DNA of 64,000 nt, taken from Anthoceros angustus. Its lineage: Eukaryota; Streptophyta; Anthocerotopsida; Anthocerotales; Anthocerotaceae. Location: the NCBI GenBank assembly GCA_010909165.1, contig VJWM01000025.1, positions 2,542,001-2,606,000 on the forward strand, in the 5' to 3' direction. Positions within the stretch are counted from its first letter, which is position 1. The number at the start of each line of letters is the position of its first letter. This document shows, piece by piece, positions 32,701 to 42,198 of the stretch. The notes under the pieces were generated by a model, which saw only the letters and a list, made by a program, of their open reading frames with translations, was not told where the DNA came from and ran no database searches. Both the position numbers and the translations under genes were made by a program.

Positions 32701-32709
32701 AAGCAGCTG

Positions 32710-33060
32710 CAATTATCAAGCAGCTAGTGCCAGCCAACCTTGGTAACTTAATTAAGCTCAACAAAAAGAATGCAAGAAGCGCGGCGGGGATGACCATGAA
32801 GGATCTCGTGCCAACTTTGATGAACTAATTAAGCTCAACAACAAGAAGGCATGAGGCGGCTAGGGTGACCATGAAGCAGCAAGTGCCAACCTTGATAAAC
32901 TAATTAAGTTCAACAAAAAGAAGGCAGGAGGTGGCTGCGGTGACCATGGAGCAGCTACTGCCAACTTCTATGAACTAATTAAGCCCCACAAAAAGAAGGT
33001 AGGAGGTGGCTATGGTGACCATGGAACACCTAGTGCGAACCTTTTGATACCACAAATTTG
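32710..33060 (+). repeat. 25-residue repeat array, non-coding copy
   Basis: Four 75-bp units (for example aacttaattaagctcaacaa, aactaattaagttcaacaaa) with stops in every frame (ggcatgaggcggc). Best template for judging the damage in 30,230-30,540. Confidence 0.7.
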
Positions 33061-33324
33061 GGGTAATATTTTTTTTTAAAAACGAAAAAAATGCCTTGGG
33101 AGTTCTCTCTAAAACGAAGGGGTGTCTAGTCCTGCGATCCTTAAAATAGCGACAACATTATGCTATCACTGTTTCGCACAAAAAAAACAACTCGAGATTC
33201 AAGGAAACTTTCTTTAGACAATTATTGGACATTAAAACTAGTGATTCAAGGAAACTTTCACAAGACAATCACTAGACCTAAAACTCGAGGTCCAAGGAAA
33301 CTTTCACAAGAGGATTACTATATA

Positions 33325-33960
33325 TATAGTCTTCACGATATGAGTTCATACATACGTACGTAGTCTTTAGCATAGGAGACTTTCACAAGACCATTACTAA
33401 AGTATTATTGACATATTTCATCTGCAAGAATATAGTGCATATAATTTTCTTTTGCCAACTTTGCAAGAATTGTTTGATTTGCGGACTTTGCAGGAAGTTT
33501 TCACTTCCATCTACTTTTTCTCCACAAAGTCGAAGGACCCTATGGAGCATAATGTAAATATTAGTCTTGATGAGCTAATTAACCTCAACAAAAAGAAGGC
33601 AAGAAGCTGCGGCGGTGACATGCGTAAAGTAGTTGGTGCCAACCTTGATGAACTAATAAGGCTGAACAAAAGGAAGGCAAGTGGTGGCTACAATGACCAT
33701 GGAGCAGCTAGTGCCAACATCGATGAACTAATTAAGTTGAACAAAAGGAAGGCAGGAGCTGGCTCCGCTCACCATGGAGCGCAAGTGCCAACCTTGATAA
33801 ACTAATTAAGTTCAACAAAAAGAAGGCAGGAGGTGGCTGCGGTGACCATGGAGCAGCTACTGCCAACTTCTATGAACTAATTAAGCCCCACAAAAAGAAG
33901 GTAGGAGGTGGCTATGGTGACCATGGAACACCTAGTGCGAACCTTTTGATACCACAAATT
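33325..33960 (+). CDS. 25-residue tandem-repeat family gene (copy 3)
   Basis: The leader 33,325-33,450 matches 16,280-16,410 closely. The frame opens at 33,452 (MPTLQELFDLRTLQEVFTSI, then FFSTKSKDPMEHNVNISLDE) and reads four repeat units with cores LINLNKKKARSCGGDMRKVV, LIRLNKRKASGGYNDHGAAS and LIKLNKRKAGAGSAHHGA. It then loses phase at 33,780, where 'gcagcaagtg' of copy 2 is 'gcgcaagtg', and stops. After that, non-coding units continue to 33,945. No family known. Confidence 0.5.
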
Positions 33961-34224
33961 TGGGGTAATATTTTTTTAAAAGCGAAAAAATGCCTTGGGA
34001 GTTCTCTCTAAAAGCGAAGGTGTCTAGTCCTGCGATCCTTAAAATAGCGACAACATTATGCTATCAACTGCTTTCGCAAAAAAACAACTCGAGATTCAAG
34101 GAAACTTTCTTTAGACAATTATTGGACATTAAAACTAGTGATTCAAGGAAACTTTCACAAGACAATCACTAGACCTAAAACTCGAGGTCCAAGGAAACTT
34201 TCACAAGAGGATTACTATATATAT

Positions 34225-35109
34225 AGTCTTCACGATATGAGTTCATACATACGTACGTAGTCTTTAGCATAGGAGACTTTCACAAGACCATTACTAAAGT
34301 ATTATTGACATATTTCATCCGCAAGAATATAGTGCATATAATTTTCTTTTGCCAACTTTGCAAGAATTGTTTGATTTATGACTTTGCGGAAGTTTCACTT
34401 CCATCTACTTTTTCTCCACAAAGTCGAAGGACCCTATGGAGCATAATGTAAATATTAGTCTTGATGAGCTAATTAACCTCAACAAAAAGAAGGCAAGAAG
34501 CTGCGGCGGTGACATGCGTAAAGTAGTTGGTGCCAACCTTGATGAACTAATAAGGCTGAACAAAAGGAAGGCAAGTGGTGGCTACAATGACCATGGAGCA
34601 GCTAGTGCCAACATCGATGAACTAATTAAGTTGAACAAAAAGGCGGGGAGGCGGCTCCGCTCACCATGGAGCGGAAGTGCCAACCCGATGAACTATTGAA
34701 GTTGAATAAAAAGAAGGCAGGAGGTGGCTACGTTGACCATGGAACAGCTAGTGCCAACCTTGACGAAGTAATTAAGCTCAACAAAAAGAAGGCTGGAGGC
34801 GCCTACGGTGACCATGGAGCAACTAGTGCCAACTCCGATGAACTAATTAAGCTCAACAAAAAGAAGGCAGGAGGTGGCTACGGTGACCACGAAACAGCTA
34901 GTGTCAACCTCGACGAACAAATTAAGCTCAACAAAAAGAGGGCAGGAGGCGACTACGATGACCATGGAGTAGCTAGTGCCGAGAAAAATAAATTCTTGAG
35001 GCGAAGTTACAAAGGGCTTGCCGCAATACAAGCTAATCGTGTAGCGCGACGAAGCACGCCCTACTTCACTTCCAAGTTTTTCAACTCCAACTCAAAAGTA
35101 TATTTGTAA
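34225..35109 (+). CDS. 25-residue tandem-repeat family gene (copy 4, longest array)
   Basis: Leader at 34,225-34,370. The first frame (34,436-34,699) gives the MEHNVNISLDELINLNKKKA start and three units. After an indel near 34,640-34,680, a second open frame (34,666-35,109) reads four more units, for example NLDEVIKLNKKKAGGAYGDH, NSDELIKLNKKKAGGGYGDH and NLDEQIKLNKKRAGGDYDDH, each 25 residues (75 bp) apart. It ends with a non-repeat tail (KNKFLRRSYKGLAAIQANRV, FNSNSKVYL) and a stop. Unit-to-unit differences include many silent changes (gat/gac, gca/gct, ggt/ggc), as expected for protein-level selection. Each unit carries a basic KKK or KRK site before a Gly-rich HG segment. Function unknown. 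Confidence 0.5.
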
Positions 35110-35317
35110 CTTGGTGGAAGCACGTCTAGATGGGCCATGTTAGATGGTCAAGTACTTAGTATCTTATGGCTATAGTTTTGGATGCCCCTTGGCTGAATGG
35201 TTTATTTTTAGTAAAGGTGAAAATTTAAAACTTTAAAAACCATATATTCAATAATAATAATAATTTAAATAATAATGATAATAAGATTTTGAATTCTCTT
35301 TTGTGGAATTTGGCTTT
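35110..35317. other. AT-rich spacer
   Basis: It contains an (ataata) stretch near 35,250-35,285; no gene. Confidence 0.4.
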
Positions 35318-35955
35318 TAGATTACATAGCTGGAGTTCCACCCCTATACTGATCTGGTTTCTCTATATAGTTATATTTTAATATATATTTTAAAATATTC
35401 TACAAATCACTTGATAGCTTTGACCCTTGTCTCAAGGAATCTTCTAAATGCATCTCAATCCAAACAACGTGTCCAAATTAGATATAAGTTAATATATACC
35501 GTTAGCTTTAGATTCCTACCCTTGTCACGTGGTTGTATATGTACGTCCAAAAATAGAGTGGGTCCTAGATTTCACCATAGTGTACAATTTTCTTGATCAT
35601 TTTAGATTCGCAAGGGAGCGTTAAGATTTTAGTGGCTGAAGAATTGATTAGTGGTTAGGAAGAAGATAGGAAATCATATCCCTACACTAGAGTTAGATTG
35701 ATTTTTTGTTATAGCAAAAAAGAGTTAGATTAGTAGGGAGGAGGTTATATTTATAATAAGAAGAAGTTAAAGGGTTAGATTAATAAAGGGAGGTTATCTT
35801 GATACAAGAAGAAGTTAAAGATTTCATGTTGTTTTCCAAGCAATGTTGATACCCCAAATTTTGGGGTAAGTTTTGTTTTGAAATGAAACAAAAGCTTGGG
35901 ATTTCCCCTAAAAAGAAGGGGTTTATGGTCTTGCGATCCTTAAAATAGCGTCGAC
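35318..35955 (+). repeat. R0 block copy 2 joined to a truncated R1 tail
   Basis: 35,318-35,848 matches 27,620-28,155. At 35,848 the sequence jumps from 'ccaagcaatgtt' straight to 'gataccccaaattttggggt', which deletes almost the whole R1 coding region between a short direct 'gtt/gat' junction, and then continues into the R2 start (gcgtcgacacgacatgcc). Confidence 0.8.
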
Positions 35956-36955
35956 ACGACATGCCTTTCTCACCACTTGCACTCATGTTGGTCTTCCGTC
36001 TCCTTGGCTTTGACATTATGGGCGTTGAGGGTGACTTTAAGTACTGAGCTATGCTCTCTTCTCTAATGCAGGACTCTAATGCCAACTCGACTTGAGTCTT
36101 TAACTGGTCACTTTGATTAACATTGTGACCCTCTAACTTAGGGCAAACTGATATCAAGTTACCATAGTATTCTTTCTTGAGCCCTTTCTACTCTTGCCTA
36201 TTATCTTCCACCTTGACCTGCATTCTGTTCCTTGAAGCTTATGCAAGATGAGGTGGTCAAGTATTGGATCTAATCTGTTCGTAATCACAAGAGGTTTGGT
36301 CACCCAAGAGATTAAGACCCTATTACACAACAGGTCTGGTCACCTATGGGATTAAGACCCTAACAGGTCTGGTCACCTATGGGATTAAGACCCTATTACA
36401 CGTTTCCGTTATTGAACCCTCAAGTTCATATAAACAAGTCCGATGACGTGACTCCACTTCCATCCTCACATAGTCTAATTGGTGTACCACCTCGCGTAAA
36501 GGTATGACACTACAGATGTCCATACTTTGCAGAGTCTGACTCTATAGTACACCAACTCACATGATAGTATGACAGTACTTTATAGGATATACCAACTCGC
36601 ATGATAGTGTGACAGTACTTTGTAGGATATGCAGTCTGTCCGTCCGTCACACTGCGTGATACTTATCCTTATGTGAATAAAGCTATACCAACCAATTTGA
36701 ATTAGGATCTCGAAACTTGAATACAACACGTACTACAACCGATCCGCAAATCAAATATATCCGCGGCTAGCCGTGAGAATATGCTCCTCTGACTATATGT
36801 CCTACACACTTTATTTCCAACCGCCCACTCACCTCGAGTTGTCAGGTCCCAATAAGTGACTAAGTAGATTATTTAGTAGCTGAAGCCTAAAAGTTAAATA
36901 AATACATAACAAACATAGGGTTTAGATTAGCTTGGCGTAATTGAGGAGGCCAGTT
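35956..36955. other. Intergenic with two short tandem repeats
   Basis: 36,285-36,402 has three imperfect copies of 'ggtctggtcacctatgggat' plus 'taagaccc'. 36,545-36,632 has two copies of about 47 bp (caccaactcacatgatagta, then gacagtactttataggatat). No gene seen; the rest is unremarkable up to the start of the next gene. Confidence 0.6.
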
Positions 36956-37111
36956 CATACCGGAAGGACGGCGCCTGCCTGGGGCAGGTCACGGGCGAGC
37001 AGCTCCCCTCTCCGGCTATAGAAGCGAGCTCCTTCTGGTGGAGGAAGAAGAAGCAGTCGCGTTCTCCGTATCGGCAACCTGGCTAGCGTCAGAGTCGCCC
37101 TCGGTATCAGC

Positions 37112-38287
37112 ATGGCCTCGCCTTGCTCTCTTGTGCATCGCATCGCATTTCGCAGCTCTCGTTTTGCATCTTGCATTGCTTTGCTCGCCAATGTTGCATC
37201 GTTGCTGATCGACGTCCTCTGTACCGTCCTCTCGTTCCCGGTTGTTGCAGGGGCAGGAGGCGGCATCATCGGCCTCGCCATGGCCAGCCCGGCTCCTGGA
37301 GCCGAAGAAACTCCCGCGCCGGCCGCGGAGAGCGCGCAGACTGCTGCGCGCGGCGCAAGCGGGAGGTACCGGAGGACCAGCGAGCAGGACCTGGACGTCC
37401 CCTTCATGAGCACAAACAAAGCCCCGAGCTGCGTGCAGCTGGGATGCACCTACACGGTAGCCGAAGGGAGGCTGGTGCACTGCCCGAGCTGCCCTCAGGG
37501 GCTCCTGGAGCGGGGAGCGAGCTGGACGTGGCGGGAAGTGAAGGCGCAAATGGAGCTTCCCCGGCGGCCGAGCACCTGTCTCCCCGTAGAGGAATCCCAG
37601 CTCCACATGCGGCTCTTCACCATCCCGCCTCCGTTCAACCGGCTGCACTACCTGGAGGAGGAGGACAATCAGGACATGGCGCAGTGCGCGCAGCTGCTGC
37701 GGCTCATCCAGCTCGGAAAGCACTACCTGAACGGGATTTTCGTGCCGGGGGGGGCTGCGGGGCACGACCGGGCCATGCCGCAATCCTTCCGCTTCTGCGC
37801 CAACTTCGATCACCTGGGGCACGGCAACGCGGCCACCAACTTCCCGGACCCCGGAGAGGACGCGCTCGGTGACGACTACGACGTGTACCCGGATGCTTGG
37901 ATCAATGGGAATGTGATTGTGGACTACTCCGAGTTCGCGCACGAGCTGGAGGATGGGAGTGCCTTGGCGCTGGTTACCATCGCTTCTACTCCCGGGAAGA
38001 TCAACGACCTGGAGCTCGCCACCATGGGAGGTAAGGACGTTGTGTACATGGTGTCCGCTCTGCGTTTCCATTACCAGCCGCCGCCGCCGCGCGCCCAGGC
38101 TGTCGGCTGGTTCTACACCACCGGGAGGCGCTACAACAACCACTTCATGGACCCCGTCTTCGACGACATCCTCTACTACATGCGGGGCAACTACGACGAT
38201 GACTACGACGACGCGCTGCGCGACTCCTGGAGAGAGACGCTCTGGTGGCGCGTTCTTACTCGCTGCACGACTCTCTATCCTTACTGA
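37112..38287 (+). CDS. Unidentified single-exon gene, 391 codons, GC-rich
   Basis: ATG at 37112, TGA at 38285-38287; an alternative start is the ATG at 37280 (MASPAPGAEETPAP). The first 60 residues contain hydrophobic stretches (FASCIALLANVASLLIDVLC, VVAGAGGGIIGLAM) that could be a signal or anchor if the long start is used. Then come a Pro/Ala-rich linker, a short cysteine segment (CVQLGCTYTV, VHCPSCPQGL) and a long acidic/aromatic part (LHYLEEEDNQDMAQCAQLLR, GDDYDVYPDAWINGN, WFYTTGRRYNNHFMD, MRGNYDDDYDDALRDSW). The antisense 447-codon frame is Val/Arg-rich and looks like a GC shadow. The amino-acid balance (Trp, Tyr, Phe, His throughout) supports the plus frame as real. I do not recognise the family. 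The composition differs sharply from the AT-rich flanks. Confidence 0.6.
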   Translation: MASPCSLVHRIAFRSSRFASCIALLANVASLLIDVLCTVLSFPVVAGAGGGIIGLAMASPAPGAEETPAPAAESAQTAARGASGRYRRTSEQDLDVPFMSTNKAPSCVQLGCTYTVAEGRLVHCPSCPQGLLERGASWTWREVKAQMELPRRPSTCLPVEESQLHMRLFTIPPPFNRLHYLEEEDNQDMAQCAQLLRLIQLGKHYLNGIFVPGGAAGHDRAMPQSFRFCANFDHLGHGNAATNFPDPGEDALGDDYDVYPDAWINGNVIVDYSEFAHELEDGSALALVTIASTPGKINDLELATMGGKDVVYMVSALRFHYQPPPPRAQAVGWFYTTGRRYNNHFMDPVFDDILYYMRGNYDDDYDDALRDSWRETLWWRVLTRCTTLYPY

Positions 38288-38558
38288 TAGAGAGAGGAAG
38301 GACTTTCTGTTGCTTTGCTCTTTTACCCTATCCTTAGAGATGAAGGAAGGACTTCTCATGCTTTGCTTTCTTTACTCGTTAAGATGCAATATGCTTACTG
38401 CGGCTTTTACATAGATAGCTATCTACTTGCCTGCTAGCTGCTACTGCTAGCACTGCTACTACTGCGAAGGACTAGTTTACATTCCAGAGAAGCCCTGTCT
38501 ACACGGCAGGCATCTTGCCTGTGTCTGTGAGTGTTTTTGAGTATTGTGTCCTGCTTGC
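38288..38558. other. Spacer between convergent genes
   Basis: 3' flanks of the 37,112 gene and of SMU1, with a 'ctgctactgctagcactgct' microsatellite-like stretch near 38,435-38,465. Confidence 0.4.
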
Positions 38559-41500
38559 TTACGGCTTCCACAGCTTCATGGTGCTATCACCGCTGTATGT
38601 GACCAACAAGTTTCTATGAGGATGATGTGTCACTCCGATTATGTCCTTCTCGTGTGCCTGCGCGTTCACATTGTAGAGCTTCATGTTATCATCCTGATGT
38701 CATCAAGCCTTTGCACATAAATGCACTGCTGGAGAATCTACAAAATGTTGAACTCACCTTCATCAGATGCTCCAGCTTTCCAGACTGATGACTGAAGCAG
38801 TATATCATCCTGAAAGAACAGAGGCCACATGTTTTAGCCAGGGGACGTAGTCCGGTAAAAGCAAGTTTGTCACAAGATTTACGACATGGCACCTGTCTTC
38901 CCCGATGGAGTAGATCCACTCTCCTTTTGGAGAAACGCATGCGCCAACAAAGTCTCCACCTTCCCGTTTTCCAGACGAGAAACTTTTGACCACCTGAGGA
39001 ACCGAGGACAAGCGCCCGTCAGACTTGTGCACCAATACACAACTTGCCCTAGACTCTTACAGACATTTGTGGGGGCTAGGAGAATTGCAATTGAAAAGAG
39101 GACCTGGCCTTGCATCGTCATCACGTAGATCGATGAGGCTCGGCTGCAAACTACAATCTGATCCATGTTCTTGGGCATTAGGTGTACTGAGTTGACCGTA
39201 GCCTCTCCACCCTGTCAAAAGTCAGACATGCATGCAAATAAATTCCGAGGTCAAGTTGAGTCCACTTTCCCCAACTACAGCGTGAGCTACACAGTGAGAT
39301 GACCATACTCGCAATGGAGGAGGTGGTTTGAAGGTTTGTAGACAATCTTGCCCCTTGACATCCCAAACCTGCAGAGCCAAGCACCAATGTGATCCACACA
39401 CAGCAAGATGCCTGCAAACAAAATGAGACATCCATCTTAGGCCAGTGCTGACCTTCACTGTTCCATCACTAGAAGCTGTGATCACGCGGCTGCCATCGCC
39501 GTTGAAAATGGCATCATTGACATAGGAAGAGTGTCCTCGGAACTCCTTCAACATTTTCCCCGACTTCAGCCCATGAATCCTGCCATTCATTGTAAAGGAT
39601 CAAAAGGGGAACGCCAACACCTGGATATGCTACTTGTCACGAATTTTCTGGACACGCACTAGGGTGTATTTGAGGTCTGCATATGGACAAAACTCACCTT
39701 GCAGCACCATCGAATGATGCACTTAGCACCTGACTGCTGTCCCTTGAAAAGTTCACACTTGTCACACCTTTCGCATGAGCACGCTCAAACCGCCGCAGGC
39801 ACTGCCCAGTCCGTATTCGCCAAACCTACACAGGTAAACGAAACAGTTGCATGCAGGGATAAATACAACTATGTAAGATGAGGATGATACAGCAAACTGA
39901 CAAGATAAGTGCAAAGCAGTACTTTGATTTTCCCATCCTGTGATCCTGAGGCAAGCATCTCAGAATCTCTGCTGAAGTTGACGCAAAGCACTGCATCATC
40001 ATGCATCATAAAAGCATCCTGTGACAACCGACGTCATCTTAATTGTCATCTTCGTGTGCGTATCTGCTGGATAAGACAGCAATTGGAGCTTAAAATCCGA
40101 CTCAGTAGATACGAACATCAGCTTGATACTGGAGATCCTTTTTCAGCTTGCCACTGATGTAGTCCCAGACCTAGAACAAAATAAGATGAAATATTGTCAA
40201 TAGAACAAGGTGAAGAGAAGAAGACAAAACCAAGCACCCATGGATTGCTAGCAATAAAGGAGTGAGACTCTTTCCAATAGGCGTGCATGGATTGGTCATA
40301 TCTAGACACCTCAATGAAGCCATCCACTGAAGCTGATACCAAATACTGCCCATCTGGTGAGAACCTAGCACTTTCAGGATGACTCTGTTTCCCAAACTGC
40401 CAAGGTATATCAATAAACAGTAGTCAGCACGTTGGGCACAGGTGGACAGTATCTGATTGTGCTTTAAATTCACACCGTGCATCCCACAAGTAAAATGTGA
40501 CATACACAACCGCATAACCACCTTAATCGTATGACCAAGAACAGTAGGGTAAATTTCTTCTTCATCAGCTTTGATTGCCGCTGCCCCTTTGAAAAGATCA
40601 AACTGTGTCCCAGGGGGCAGCAGCCCTGGCACAAGGAATCGCACCGCGTAAAAAGACTGGCCACATACGCTGCCCATGTAAGACGTGCCAGTCTTGTCAC
40701 CGCCACAACTGTGAAACATGGGACCCTGAAAAGAGGTCATGCAATGCGACCTACCTTGATGTTGTTGCCACTTCAAGGCCTGGCCAATCAACGCCATCAA
40801 TCTTGACGGTGGAACAACGGTAACTTCCTGAGAAAGGGCTGCAAACCATGCATGACAAGTCAGTGTATGCACAGAACATACAATTATCCTTCAATATGCT
40901 GATAGCGTGATGCAAGAAGTACCCTGTTCACAAAAATCAAACAACCCACTGGCTGCCAACACCACAGAGAGTGCTCACCGTGGGCTATTTGCGCTCTACG
41001 CTTTTCCTTCGAGGAATCTTGATATGCCTAAGCAAACCGCAAGGTCAGTAGGCTTGCATAATCACCTTGTCATTCTTAAAGTTGACTTGCATTATTTTGG
41101 AGGTGTCAATCAGATAACTTCAGGTGAAACCTAACCCAAGCAGACTCCACAACCTGAAGCCAATATGTCAACAGCAATTTAGGCAGCCTACAGAAGGGTC
41201 ACCTCACGGGGATCGAAGTATGTCCTCGCTAGAAGATGTTCGAGCCGCAGGTAACGCTCAGGTTGCTCCTGCTTCATGAAGCCCATTGCCTGAGTCTGTC
41301 GTAAAATTGCCCTGGCAGTGTCGAGCTCCCGAAGCTCTATCATCTCCAGCACAATCTACCAGGCGATTCAGACAGAAGTTTCTCTTCAGACTCGCTTCAA
41401 GCAATGATTTCGTCAAAGCAGAAACCTTCCCAGCGACCTGACAAGCTATCAATCCCATTTTAGATCCTCAACCTGCTCATACAGATCCTCCAGCTTCTTT

Positions 41501-41836
41501 CTGGGCAATTTGAGCTGCGCGACTTGCGGGAGAACCGCATCCCACCGACCATTATTGATGTCGGCAACAAACGTCTCAAGACTGTCCACAGTATTCAGAG
41601 ACACTTGACACTCATTCTGCAAAGTCTGAAAAGTCTGGTGCAAAGAATTCTCCTTGAAAAACTGCAGCATAATCTTCACCACACTGCACTTGCCATGAGA
41701 CAGCCCACAGATTCGCGTTATCAGAGCTCTGATCTGCCAGTTTCTTCATCAGAACCTACAATGCCGAATGAGCTCCTCGGCCCCCGGAATTTAGCGATTG
41801 AGCTTACTCTCGGGCTTCGATTTCCAGCGTGGACAT
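38559..41836 (-). CDS. SMU1: SMU1-like WD40 splicing factor (16 exons)
   Basis: Exons, minus strand, 5' to 3': 41836-41808, 41683-41473, 41355-41203, 41027-40979, 40838-40755, 40625-40522, 40396-40310, 40170-40117, 40018-39923, 39825-39698, 39579-39453, 39368-39309, 39211-39104, 38993-38893, 38809-38758, 38693-38559. All introns are GT-AG and phases add up to 525 residues, close to the 513 of animal SMU1. The N-terminal LisH/CTLH part reads [40 protein letters not shown] and [14 protein letters not shown]. Then come [35 protein letters not shown] and seven or so WD40 blades ending [12 protein letters not shown]1 works with RED/IK in the spliceosomal B complex in the nucleus, including alternative splicing. 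It is divergent from SLX1, with 362 bp between start codons. Function is by homology; no damage is seen. Confidence 0.95.
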
Positions 41837-42198
41837 GGCCACTGCGTTGCAAAACGTGAGAGTGACTTCCCAACCGTGGAACAAATCACGCCTTAGGATC
41901 CTGATTCCTGCGCTCCACTTCGCCTCGCCCGTTTCTCGTTTTTTTCACTCCGCACCGAAAACCCTCGAAGTTCAAACCCTACTGTAACCCGGAGACCCAC
42001 AGGCGTTTAAACCCTTTCCGTTATCGCACGAACACGGAACGGTGAACGGTCATATTTTCGGGACACCATTGCTGCAGCTTGAAGCAATCCAAACCAGCAC
42101 AAGCGCCGTCAAATCTGGGCAGCAGCAATCTTCCTCTTCCTCGCTCTGTTGGCCATTTTTTCGATTCACCAAGGGGGAAGTCTGGGAGAAATGAGCTG
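41837..42198. promoter_or_regulatory. Shared intergenic region of divergent SMU1 and SLX1
   Basis: Only 362 bp separate the two ATGs, so 5' UTRs and promoters must share this DNA. It is GC-moderate, with 'aaaccctcgaag', 'aaaccctac' and 'aaaccctttcc' motifs at about 41,960-42,020. AAACCCT is the telo-box seen in promoters of housekeeping genes in plants. No clear TATA box is seen. Bidirectional activity is inferred. Confidence 0.6.

Noticed and set aside
37016-38359. 447-codon minus-strand frame opposite the 37,112 gene
   Set aside because: Val/Arg-rich low-complexity composition (VVVIVVVAPHVVEDVVEDGV) typical of the antisense of a GC-rich gene with GAC/GAT codons; the plus frame has a balanced composition.
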